Part shown: positions 13,698 to 22,292 of the stretch, piece by piece
Layout: the number at the start of each line of letters is the position of its first letter
Numbering within the stretch: the first letter of the stretch is position 1
Assembly: GCF_029633865.1 (NCBI RefSeq)
Contig: NC_079230.1
Coordinates: 33,601,150-33,665,149 of the forward strand
From: Lampris incognitus
Lineage: Eukaryota > Chordata > Actinopteri > Lampriformes > Lampridae
Direction: 5' to 3'
DNA length: 64,000 bases
Notes under the pieces: model-generated
What the model saw: the letters and a program-made list of their open reading frames with translations, nothing else
The model's database searches: none
What the model was told of the DNA's origin: nothing
Made by a program: the position numbers and the translations under genes

Positions 13698-14196
13698 GGG
13701 CAAAGACTTAGCAAGTCAGACTTCCGGGCCACATAACAGTAATTGTGATGACGATACTGAAGGTTAAATGACAAGGTTTCTAGATGGAGCCCGTTTGAAA
13801 AGAATGCCACGCGTCCAAGCAGTCAGCTTGCTGCACCTGACGACTGTGTAAAGTCACCACCGTCACTTTCACGTCCCAACACATGACAGACCCACAACGT
13901 TTTCCGTTTTAAAACGTGTGCCGACATCAACTAGTCACAGTACAAGCTGTGCGTTCCTGCACAGGACACAGTTCTGCAGGCTGACATCCCGTCATGTTCT
14001 GCCAGCTGGACCGGCCTGCCATGCTTGCCTCATCTTCAGACAGGACTTTTTCCAAGTAAGGACATTCTCCCATGGACAGTGTGCAGGCGGTGGGTGTTAC
14101 ACATTCTAACTGCCCCCATGACGGAGGGGCTTCCCTGGGTCAACACCATGACTGGACTTTCACCTCTGAGGAAACTGCTGTGAACATGCCACAATG
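13698..14196. other. Spacer without recognisable feature
   Basis: About 500 bases of apparently unique sequence. Short open frames only; no domain, RNA gene or transposon end was recognised. Confidence 0.4.
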
Positions 14197-14217
14197 ATTC
14201 ATCTGTGTGTGTGCGTG

Positions 14218-14257
<40 letters not shown>

Positions 14258-14277
14258 GCGTGTGTGTGTGCGTGTGT
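14197..14277. repeat. (TG)n microsatellite
   Basis: TG dinucleotides with a few CG interruptions, just before a piggyBac-type MITE fragment. Confidence 0.95.
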
Positions 14278-14343
14278 TCTTGTACTTCTATCTTTGTGAA
14301 GACCAATTTCAGTTTTGAATCATCAGAAGGAGGACATTATTGC

Positions 14344-14722
14344 AAAGTGAGGGCATTTCCAAGGCGGTCATTTTGACCGTTTCAGATTTTCAAAGTTTGA
14401 TAACTTTGTGAAAAAAAGATACAGACCTGCCGCTCCTGAACGCTCCTAAAATTGCATATATCTCCATTAAAATGAGTTTTAGATCAATTTCACAAAAAGT
14501 TATGATAAGATCTACCTAAGACGACCATGAGCGGTCCAAATGACGGCTCGTTATTTGCGCGTGATCGTGCGCGTTCGTGTCAGTATTTATGACGTGTGTT
14601 GTCGCATCATTTGCTTCGTGATGTTCGTGGCTGTGTCCTAGAAACACACTAGCGCCCTCCAGTGTAGAGAAATATTCCACACTTGATGAGTGGCGATGTC
14701 CAGCATGCCTGGTTACAGACAG
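14344..14722 (+). mobile_element. piggyBac-type MITE family, 5' half fragment
   Basis: Matches the left half of the intact copy at 59402-60039: a GGCGGTCATTTTGACC start, then AAAGTTTGATAACTTTG, CAGACCTGCCGCTCC, ACGACCATGAGCGGTC and CTAGCGCCCTCCAGTG in the same order, up to CTGGTTACAGAC. No transposase frame is present. The right half is not adjacent; a related right-half fragment lies about 1 kb downstream. Confidence 0.75.
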
Positions 14723-14880
14723 ACAGACAGCGCGGAACCTCGAAGACCGACGGACAGCAACAGTTGGGGCGACTTGAACTAACGTCAGCTTCCGTTTGGG
14801 AACGGCGGGAAACAGTAGATTGACGTCAGACGCAGCTTGGGCCTTCTGTCCTCGCGCGCGTTCGTTCTTCCAGGACCCAG

Positions 14881-14975
14881 CCCCCCCCCCGAGTCCCACC
14901 CCCCCCGAGTCCCACCCCCCCTGAGCCCCACCCCCCGGAGTCCCAAGCCCCACCCCCCGAGCCTGCGGCCTCGCT
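14881..14975. repeat. C-rich imperfect tandem repeat
   Basis: Several copies of GAGTCCCA followed by runs of seven to ten C. The strongly strand-asymmetric C runs lie in a GC-rich stretch (about 14800-15300) that resembles a CpG island, but no transcript can be assigned. Confidence 0.8.
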
Positions 14976-15082
14976 TCTTACACGCAGCTCGGGCCTTCGG
15001 CCCTCGCACCTTTACTAAACCAACTCTGTGTCAACGTGGACTGTGAAACACACACACAGCTAAATCACTATGAAGCTAAGGC

Positions 15083-15154
15083 TAGCTAGCAACAGAATCC
15101 GTGACGTCATATGTAAGGCTAGCTAGCAACAGAATCCGTGACGTCATATGTAGG
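15083..15154. promoter_or_regulatory. Duplicated 37-bp unit with two perfect CRE palindromes
   Basis: A 37-base unit (GCTAGCTAGCAACAG... ending CATATGTA) occurs twice in direct succession. Each copy carries a perfect cAMP-response-element palindrome TGACGTCA, at 15102-15109 and 15139-15146. The site lies in GC-rich DNA about 1.3 kb upstream of the proposed serpine1 start. CREB/ATF binding is inferred from the motif only. Confidence 0.55.
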
Positions 15155-15609
15155 CCAAGGACCCCGAGCCGATGTTTCAGTGCGCATCGTTTGTTTCAAG
15201 CCAGTGCGCCTCGAGGTCCCGCGCTGGCTACTGGCCGACGCAGCAGCCGGTCGCGGCTACTTCCGTGCCTGCACCCCGTTGGATCGAGCGGCAACAACGT
15301 TTCTGAAGCGGCAGGCTCCATTGTGACAGTGTGAGTGACGTAAAGCAGAGCGATACGGCCGTAAAGCGGGTTGGACGTGGGCACAACGAAGATTGTGACA
15401 CGTGAATGCAGTGCTTGCGTTACGCTGAGAAAATGTTAACAAAACGAACATCCGAAGACTGGACACTGGTTATTATAACAATAAACACCAAAAGGCTTTA
15501 TTACAGTTTCCATATTGGCTTTCAGCTCTTTTTTTTACACGTCACACTGTGTCGGCCTTGTTACTGTAACGTGCATGGATAAGAAGACACGCTGGCCGCT
15601 GCCAAGCGG

Positions 15610-15700
15610 ATCCGACCCTTTAGTCTAGCAGTTAGTGATGTCTCCTGCGGTGCGGGCGACGCGGGTTCGCCTCCCGGCCGCGGCAGCTCCTGTGATTGCG
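15610..15700 (+). mobile_element. tRNA-like SINE head fragment
   Basis: Contains an A-box-like TAGTCTAGCAGTTAGTGA and a B-box-like GGTTCGCCTCC (15664-15674) at a spacing typical of an RNA polymerase III internal promoter. No convincing cloverleaf or anticodon could be placed, so a tRNA-derived SINE head is more likely than a functional tRNA gene. Confidence 0.4.
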
Positions 15701-15723
15701 TTGTCCCCCGAATTCGCTACATT

Positions 15724-16010
15724 ACGTTTGTTAGATTAGCAACATGTGTTTTCCGTTTTGTTTTTCGGGTAATATTTTCACTTTTTCAATTTTGCTATTC
15801 AAATTGGACCATGTCTCACTGAAGTTTAAACTGTTTAAACATAGTATTATACTTGTTCACATGTCAATGTTGGTGTCAGTTACTTTCATAACAGACATAC
15901 TGACACATGTAATGCATTAATATCTCTACTGGGTATTTATCTTGACACAATATAGAGTTTAAACACCGGCCGTCATTACGTAGCAGGGAAATCCCGGCCC
16001 TTCTAGGCTC
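15724..16010 (+). mobile_element. piggyBac-type MITE family, 3' half fragment
   Basis: Shares TTGGTGTCAGTTA, CATAACAGACATACTGACA, ATGCATTAATATCTC, TAAACACCGGCCGTCATT and AAATCCCGG, in order, with the right halves of the copies ending at 17751 and 60039. Its first ~90 bases (GTTAGATTAGCAACATGTG onward) are shared with the copy at 17440 but not with the 59.4-kb copy. Confidence 0.7.
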
Positions 16011-16055
16011 TCTGTTAGGGTCAGGACTTGGCTTTAGTCTTGAGGTTAGGGTTAG

Positions 16056-16057
<2 letters not shown>

Positions 16058-16129
<72 letters not shown>

Positions 16130-16140
16130 CGTGTGTGTGT
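16058..16140. repeat. (GT)n microsatellite with GGC interruptions
   Basis: Two GT runs separated by GGCGTG, directly before the 14-15-bp repeat upstream of the serpine1 promoter. Confidence 0.95.
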
Positions 16141-16185
16141 AAGAGAGAGGTTGTGTCACATCCAAAAACAGGCAACAGCCGGTGG

Positions 16186-16306
16186 AGTGTGTATCTTAGT
16201 GCGTGTATCTTAGTGCGTGTATCGTAGTGCGTGTATCTTAGTGTGTGTATCCTTAGTGCGTGTATCTTAGTGTGTGTATCCTTAGTGCGTGTATCTTAGT
16301 GTGCAT
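16186..16306. repeat. 14/15-bp tandem repeat (GTGCGTGTATCTTA)n
   Basis: About eight copies of a unit reading AGTGCGTGTATCTT or AGTGTGTGTATCCTT. The array ends roughly 130 bases upstream of the proposed serpine1 TATA box, so length variation here could change promoter spacing. Confidence 0.85.
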
Positions 16307-16329
16307 CAGCGCGTGTCAGGAGAAAGGCA

Positions 16330-16545
16330 GCCTGTTCAGACAGCGTCAGATGAGCTCATACTTACTAACAACTTCCGTTTGTTTTGGCGAGCTGCGGGGG
16401 AGGAGGGGCGACAGGGGAACTGCGCTCTGCAGCCTGTATATAACGACCCCCACACGTCAGTCCGCCACTGCCAGACAGGAGCTGAGAACTACCGAGCGGC
16501 TTCTCCCACGTTTTTGAGACGACCACAACTCCTCTAATCTACCAG
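16330..16545 (+). promoter_or_regulatory. serpine1: Likely serpine1 core promoter and non-coding exon 1
   Basis: A TATA box TATATAA (16437-16443) lies about 30 bases before a likely transcription start near 16467. Exon 1 would then run to a perfect donor, CAG/GTAAG, at 16545/16546. It contains no in-frame ATG joined to serpine1; the gene's first ATG lies right after an acceptor at 22291, which requires an upstream non-coding exon as in mammalian SERPINE1. Upstream are CAGACAGCGTCAGATGAGCT, which holds CAGAC boxes (SMAD-type half-sites), and the AP-1-like palindrome TGAGCTCA. That suits a gene known in mammals to respond to TGF-beta. The exon-to-gene link is inferred from position and splice sites. 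Confidence 0.6.
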
Positions 16546-16637
16546 GTAAGATCACATGTTTTCTAACCTGGACTTCTCGCGACATCACGCTTAACGCGTG
16601 AGATGAGACAGGCACTCCGTCACATTTCAAATGATGG

Positions 16638-16703
16638 CTTCTATAAACGGCACCAGGCAGCGGAAACGGGCTTCTATAAACGGCACCAGGCAGCGGAAAC
16701 GGG
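16638..16703. repeat. 33-bp direct repeat, two copies
   Basis: The 33-base unit starting CTTCTATAAACGGCACC occurs at 16638 and again at 16671 without change. Each copy has a TATAAA string. It lies just inside proposed serpine1 intron 1. Confidence 0.9.
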
Positions 16704-16843
16704 CCGGCTGGATAAGCGCTGTGTGTTGTGTTACCAGTGTCAGGAGGTGTGTCAGTTGCGCCACCGTTTGTGCCGGAGACATACTCACAGTGGTGAACAC
16801 TCATTACAACACAATTATACTAACTTGTTTTTTTTAAATAGCT

Positions 16844-17751
16844 TTAGCCTGTTGAAGCGACCAAGGCGGTTTTTGGATTTTCAAAGTTTAATAACTTTGT
16901 GGGGGGGGGGATACAGACCTGCCGCTCCCCGAATTCTCATTAAATTACATACATAATTGCATATGTTTGCATTAAAACGAGTTTTCGATCAATTGCACAA
17001 AAACACATCTACGTAAAACGACCATGGACGGTCATGCTGACCGTCTCGTAATTTGCGCGTCATGGTGTGCGACATGTCGCTACTGATGACGTGGTTGGTC
17101 GCGTCATTTCCTTCGTGAAGTTCGTTGCTGTGTCTTAGAAACCCACTAGCGCCCTCCAGTGGAGAGAAACAGTCTACACTTGATGTGTGATGATGTCCAG
17201 CATGTCTGGTTACAGACGCGCCATGACCACCACCGTGGCGATTTAAAATGGCCGCTGTCCAACGCCTTTACTACTACAGGCGTTGGACAGCGGCCATTTT
17301 AACTTGTTTAAAAGTAGTATTAAAGTTGTTAACATGTTAATGTTGGTGTCAGTTAGCTTCATAACAGACGTACTGACACGTGTAATGCATTAATATCTCT
17401 ACTGGCTACTTATCTTGACACAGTATAGGGTAGGCCTCGTTACGTTTGTTAGATTAGCAACATGTGTTTTCCGTTTTGTTTTTCAGGTAATATTTTCACT
17501 TTTTCAATGTTGCTATTCAAGTTTGGCCATGCCTCTCTGAAGTGTAAATTGTTTAAAAATAGTCTTATAGTTGTTAACATGTTAATTTTCGTGTCAGTTA
17601 GTTTCATAACACACATACTGACATGTGTAATGCATTAATATCTCTACTGGCTATTTATCGTGGCATAATATAGAGTTTAAACGCCGGCCGTCATTTTGAC
17701 CGCCCATGGTCGTGTTTGGCAGGGGTGGAATGCCGGTCTTTGTGGTGCTAA
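16844..17751 (+). mobile_element. piggyBac-type MITE family, rearranged copy
   Basis: The left end (GAAGCGACCAAGGCGG) and right end (TTTGACCGCCCATGGTC, then GGTCTTTGTGGTGCTAA) correspond to the termini of the intact copy at 59402-60039, with degenerate TTAA ends. Internally the right-half sequence (GTTGTTAACATGTTAAT, TGTAATGCATTAATATCTC) is present twice, at about 17310-17420 and 17570-17680, so the element contains a duplication. It also has a perfect hairpin (separate entry). No transposase is encoded. Confidence 0.75.
17243..17302. repeat. Perfect 24-bp inverted repeat (hairpin) in MITE
   Basis: Left arm 17243-17266 (starts TTAAAATGGCCGCTGTCC) and right arm 17279-17302 are exact reverse complements around a 12-base loop TTTACTACTACA. 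The 59.4-kb copy has only the right-arm sequence (GGACAGCGGCCATTTTAAA), so the hairpin arose in this copy or was lost in the other. Confidence 0.9.
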
Positions 17752-18065
17752 GCGGCAAGGTCTGAGGAGCTGTTTCAGGACTTGGGGTGATGCGGGGCCG
17801 ATCGTGCTGTGCACACAGCAGAGGTCAGCGTGCCGTGTGTGTCATCTTACTCACGTGCTGTGAGCGACACAGCTGAGGTACAGCGAATGAAACCAGGGGA
17901 GAACACGCGGGGCAGTGCTTGCTGGGTATCTGTGGTGAATGATGATACAGCCGTAGTCACAGTGATGCCTTACCTCCCCCAGTGATGACACTGGAGCAAC
18001 GAACCTGCCTTTCTTAAACACCATGCAGCTCAGGACCAACGTTCATTTACTCATCCCGCTGAGTA
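17752..18065. other. Intronic spacer without recognisable feature
   Basis: About 300 bases of serpine1 intron 1 between the MITE and the 35-bp array. Nothing was recognised. Confidence 0.4.
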
Positions 18066-18656
18066 TTGCAACATACTAGTACCAGTGTGTACCCGCAGGT
18101 TTAGAACATGCTAGTACCAGTGTGTACCCGCAGGGTTACACCATACTAGTACCAGTGTGTACCCGCAGGTTTAGAACATACTAGTACCAGTGTGTACCCG
18201 CAGGGTTACACCATACTAGTACCAGTGTGTACCCGCAGGGTTAGAACATGCTAGTACCAGTGTGTACCCGCAGGGTTAGAACATGCTAGTGCCAGTGTGT
18301 ATCCGCAGGGCAACATATTAGTACCAGTGTGTACCCGCAGGGTTAGAACATGCTAGTGCCAGTGTGTATCCGCAGGGCAACATATTAGTACCAGTGTGTA
18401 CCCGCAGGGTTAGAACATTCTAGTACCAGTGTGTACCCGCAGGGTTAGAACATGCTAGTACCAGTGTGTACCCGCAGGGTTAGAACATGCTAGTACCAGT
18501 GTGTACCCGCAGGGTTAGAACATGCTAGTGCCAGTGTGTATCCGCAGGGCAACATATTAGTACCAGTGTGTACCCGCAGGGTTAGAACATGCTAGTACCA
18601 GTGTGTACCCGCAGGGTTAGAACATGCTAGTACCAGTGTGTACCCGCAGGGTTAGA
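18066..18656. repeat. 35-bp minisatellite in serpine1 intron 1
   Basis: About 17 copies of a 35-base unit (start CATGCTAGTACCAGTGTGTA, end CCCGCAGGGTTAGAA). Variants include GTGCCAGTGTGTATCC with a shortened GGCAACATATTAG link; these shortened units recur at regular intervals, a weak higher-order pattern. Confidence 0.95.
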
Positions 18657-18880
18657 AGGAACAGATGAAAATAGAGAGAAGGGGCATACTCAGCTCAGCC
18701 AGGAAAGCACCGGCTGAGTTCTCAGCAGTCACTGAGTCAGCAGTGAAGCGCAGCTCGTGCAGACCGACTTGACTCAAGTTATTCAAACAGAGCCTTCAGT
18801 CTACAAGCTTTACACAGGGACCATGTACTGGATCTGTCATGCAAGTACTGCGTAAAGACAACGTGTAGTACTTATACTGT

Positions 18881-18968
18881 AAATGTGCAAGGCTACTCAC
18901 AGCTTCTTCCTCTGTCACTACAGCATATACATATTATCCCGGCATGTGTGGTGGAGCATGTAGGTACA
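18881..18968. repeat. Dispersed ~90-bp element next to (CT)n, copy 1
   Basis: The stretch AAATGTGCAAGGCTACTCAC ... GTGGAGCATGTAGGTACACC is found as a diverged inverted copy at 24506-24606. In both places it sits beside purine/pyrimidine-rich simple sequence. It is a small dispersed repeat of unknown class. Confidence 0.7.
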
Positions 18969-19320
18969 CCATCGCTCTCTCTCTCCCACTCTCGCTCTCC
19001 CGCTCCCGCTCCCCCTCTCTCTTTCTCCCTCTCTCTTTCTCCCTCTCCCCCTCTCTCTTTCTCCCTCTCCCTCGCTCTCTTTCTCCCTCTCTCTCCCCCA
19101 CTCTCTCACTTTACCCCTCTCCCGCCCCCCCCCTCTCTCATCCGCTCCCACTCTCTCTCCCCCACTCTCTCTGTCTGTCTGTCTCTCTCCCCTCTCTCTC
19201 TCCCTCTCCCCCTTTCTCTCCCTCTCTCTGTCTCCCTTTCCATCTCTCTCCCCCTCCCTCACTCTGTCTCTCACTCTCTCTCACTCACACACACACACAC
19301 ACTCACACACACACACACAT
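18969..19320. repeat. (CT)n-rich tract followed by (CA)n
   Basis: Nearly pure pyrimidine + strand of TCTCTC, CCCT and TTTCTCCC blocks for about 315 bases, then ACACAC. Ser/Leu/Pro-rich open frames on + and Glu/Arg-rich frames on - are artefacts of this composition. The polypurine-polypyrimidine tract could form triplex DNA. Confidence 0.95.
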
Positions 19321-19774
19321 GGGACACAAAAAAAGTACCTTACTTCATTCAAGGTTTGAATCCATTTTGCGGGGGGGGGTGTAGGGGGGTGTGTTTGTGT
19401 ATTTCAAGTCTAAAGAGTCAATGTGTTCAACAGTCTTATGACTTGTGGAGAAAAAAAAACTGTCCTTAAGCCTGATGGTTTAGACCCGGATGCTCCGGTA
19501 CCGTTTGCCAGACAGTAATAGAGCAGATGGTTTGTGGATGGGGTGGCTCAGGTCCCCAAATATCTGCTGGGTTTTCTTCCCGTACCTCTGAGTGCAGAGG
19601 TCCGGCATGGCTGCTAGATCAGTCTGGTGATGTGCTGCACTGTTTTCCATCACCATCTGTAGAGCCTTGCAGTCAAGGGCGGTGCAACTGCCATACCAGG
19701 CGGCAATGCAGCAGTCAGGACACTGTCGATGGTGCATCTGTCGACATTGTAGACTATCATGCCATCTCTAGGGT

Positions 19775-20450
19775 GATGTAGAGGTTGTAGAGTACCCTGC
19801 CACCTCCAGGACGATGTAGAGGTTGTAGAGTATCCTGCCACCTCCAGGACGATGTAGATATTGTAGAGTACCCTGCCACCTCCAGGACGATGTAGATATT
19901 GTAGAGTATACTGCCACCTCCAGGACGATGTAGAAGTTGTAGAGTATCCTGCCACCTCCAGGACGATGTAGAAGTTGTAGAGTATCCTGCCACCTCCAGG
20001 ACGATGTAGAAGTTGTAGAGTATCCTGCCACCTCCAGGACGATGTAGATATTGTAGAGTACCCTGCCACCTCCAGGACGATGTAGAGGTTGTAGACCAGC
20101 GTTTCTCAAACCTCTCCTGGAGGACCACTTGTCCTGCATGTTTTAGATCTCTCCCTGCTCCAACACAGCTGATTCAAATGATCAACTCGTTATGAGCTCC
20201 CGAAGCTGCCTCATAACAACACTGATCATTTAAATCAGCTGTGTTTGGAGCAGGGAGAGATCTAAAACATGCAGGACAAGTGTTCCTCCAGGAGAGGTTG
20301 GAGAAACGCTGTTGTAGAGTATCCTGCCACCTTCAGGACGATGTAGATGTTGTAGAGTATCCTGCCACCTTCAGGACGATGTAGATGTTGTAGAGTATCC
20401 TGCCACCTTCAGGACGATGTAGATGTTGTAGAGTACCCTGCCACCTCCAG
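19775..20450. repeat. 38-bp minisatellite grown inside a LINE
   Basis: Units start GATGTAGAAGTTGTAGAGTA and end CACCTCCAGGAC, 38 bases each. About nine units lie left and three to four right of an inserted MITE. On the - strand 3 x 38 = 114 bases give a 38-residue periodic frame (LEVAGYSTTSTSSWRWQ). The boundaries join coding pieces of the surrounding LINE, so the unit arose from LINE sequence. Confidence 0.92.
20097..20311. mobile_element. hAT-type foldback MITE (215 bp)
   Basis: Almost the whole element is a palindrome: CAGCGTTTCTCAAACCTCTC ... and its complement ... GGTTGGAGAAACGCTG, arms of about 85 bases around a short centre. It is flanked by TTGTAGAC and TTGTAGAG, an 8-bp target-site duplication with one mismatch, as expected for hAT transposons. 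It has no coding capacity and is inserted in a 38-bp array. Confidence 0.88.
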
Positions 20451-20639
20451 GATGATGCCAGTGTGGTGTGACCAGGTCAGGTCCTCGCAGTTGTACACCC
20501 TGAGGAAACTGAAGCTGCTGACTCTCTCCACTCCTGTCCCGCTGATGTGGATGGGGGTGTGTCCACCCCGCTGCAGCTCCCTGAAGTCCACTATCAGCTC
20601 CTTATGTCTTGATCCGTGCTCAATAATCCAGGCAAGGAA

Positions 20640-20862
20640 ATCAAAGAAAGTTGAATCAGTTCATCTGGACACAATGCTTATTGACAGACACATTTCATCA
20701 CTCATCTAAGTGACCTCTTCAGTCTCAACTGACTGCAGGTATCCCACCATTTATACACAATACAGTGGCATAACGACCGAACCAACAATTGGTTTCATAT
20801 GTAAATTGCTATGACCATTAACGAGAGTTAAAATGGCCATGTGTACTTCTCAGCTCCTCAGT
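20640..20862. mobile_element. Penelope-like element terminal fragment, unexpanded
   Basis: Contains GTTCATCTGGACACAATGC, CATTTCATCACTCATCTAAG, TGACCTCTTCAGTCTCAACT, GACTGCAGGT and ATGGCCATGTGTAC in the order seen at 48815-49503. The CTGACTGCAGGT...CAATACAGTG block that is tandemly repeated there occurs only once here, giving the ancestral state. Confidence 0.75.
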
Positions 20863-21312
20863 TTTGCTGACATTGAGATAGAGGCTGTTGTCCTGGCACC
20901 ATGTAGTCAGGGCTCTCACCTCACCTCTGCAGGCCCTCTCATTTTTGGCTTTATCAGGCCGGTGATGGTGGTGTTGTCATCAAACTTAAACATGGTGTTG
21001 GAGCTGCGTGTGGCAGTGCAGCCATGCGTGAACAGGGAGTATAGGAGGGGGCTAAGCACACAGCACTGGGGGGCACCAGTACTGAGAGTCAATATGGGGG
21101 AGGTAGTGGTGCCCATCCTCACTACCTGTAGTCTGCTCATCAGGAAGATCCAGCTTGACAGCGTTGAGTGATTTGTTATCAAAACTCTTTTTCCAAAGGG
21201 TTTTGTTTGTTTCTGCAAATGGAAACGAGAACAATTGATTTTTTTTGTAGATAAATTATAAAGCCAATTTGACCATTGAATATAACAAAGAAAGTCTGAC
21301 AAAGAAAGCCAG

Positions 21313-21390
21313 TCTTCTTCTTCTTATTCTTATTCTTCTTCTTCCTCTTCTTCTGCTCCTTCTTCTGCTCCTTCTTCATCTTCTTTCAGC
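21313..21390. repeat. (CTT)n-like trinucleotide tract
   Basis: Imperfect TTC/TTA/TCC trinucleotide repeats in serpine1 intron 1. The Lys/Glu-rich - strand frame is a by-product. Confidence 0.85.
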
Positions 21391-21569
21391 TTTATTTAGT
21401 TAAAGAAAGTCATTACTATTACCAGAAATATACTGTTTCTTGAATTGACTGTTTGATGTACAGATTAATGTGAATTTAGTTGTCCTATTGAGCAGTTTAA
21501 ATGATTCAGTTTACTGTTCGGACATGATCTGTTGACTAGTGCCGGTTACATTCAAGCTTTGTAGTGTAT

Positions 21570-21785
21570 TTGGAACCAGTAGTAGCAACCTGGAACCAGC
21601 AGTAGCAACCTGGAACCAGTAGTAGGTACCTGGAACCAGTAGTAGGAACCTTGGACCAGTAGTGGCAACCTGGAACCAGCAGTAGGAACCTGGAACCAGT
21701 AGTAGGAACCTTGGACCAGTAGTGGCAACCTGGAACCAGCAGTAGGAACCTGGAACCAGCGGTATCAACCTGGAACCACTTGTAG
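21570..21785. repeat. 20-bp minisatellite in serpine1 intron 1
   Basis: About ten copies of GGAACCAGTAGTAGGAACCT-like units, with AGCAGTAGCAACC and TTGGACCAGTAGTGG variants arranged in a repeating order. Confidence 0.92.
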
Positions 21786-22292
21786 CAGCCCAGTTAGCAT
21801 ATTCACTGTGTACAGTTTGGTGGCTATCATTTAGTACATACCACTGGAGACTCATCTTGTATCAAACTCAAAAATGACCCGTGCAAACACAATTCATACA
21901 CATTTGAAGCACATTCTTCTAAAACAGATGTGGAGTATGTTCATTTTTTGGAGTTGGCTTTTTTGACAGCAAGCACTACTACACCTCCAATCTGCGAAAT
22001 AATGTTAGTGCAACCAACTCAGCAAATAAATTTGATTAAATGTACTAAAATAGAAAGCTTTCACATCATACATGGAGTAAACATCTGCTCTTGTGGTAGG
22101 TGTTGTAATTGGATTGTTATGATTGGTATACTCTTTCACGTTTTTAAAGAGGAAACATGTCTGGTTTGTGTTGTTTGTTTTCAGGGTGTCTGAACCAGTT
22201 GGGATTTCTGTGCACTGAGTTTAGGGTCCAAACAGACGATCATTTTGACAAGCCAACTAACACTAAACTTGCTTGTTTTGTCTTTGTCCAGG

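Larger units (their letters stand above)
19430..21302 (-). mobile_element. Rex1/CR1-like LINE, broken and expanded
   Basis: Read on the - strand, 21302-20916 gives a reverse-transcriptase segment with a TGAPQCCVLSPLLYSLF motif and FDDNTT in place of the usual FADDTT. Near 20590-20440 comes VERVSSFSFLRVYNCEDLTW, and 19770-19480 gives the C-terminal CIAAWYGSCTALDCKALQ region. The order is right for a CR1-group LINE of Rex1 type. It is interrupted by a Penelope terminal fragment (about 20640-20860), a 38-bp tandem array (19775-20450) and a hAT MITE inside that array. Several frameshifts and stops make it inactive. The family name is my best match; L2 is the alternative. Confidence 0.7.

Noticed and set aside
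12232-13810. Five overlapping open frames of 450-510 codons on both strands
   Set aside because: The 40/29-bp unit lacks stops in every frame, so all frames are open at once. Real coding sequence does not behave this way.
15610-15700. Functional tRNA gene
   Set aside because: A- and B-box-like motifs are present but I could not place the acceptor stem or anticodon loop; a SINE head explains it better.
18885-19469. Ser/Leu/Pro-rich frame on + and Glu/Arg-rich frame on -
   Set aside because: Produced by a (CT)n tract; low complexity throughout.
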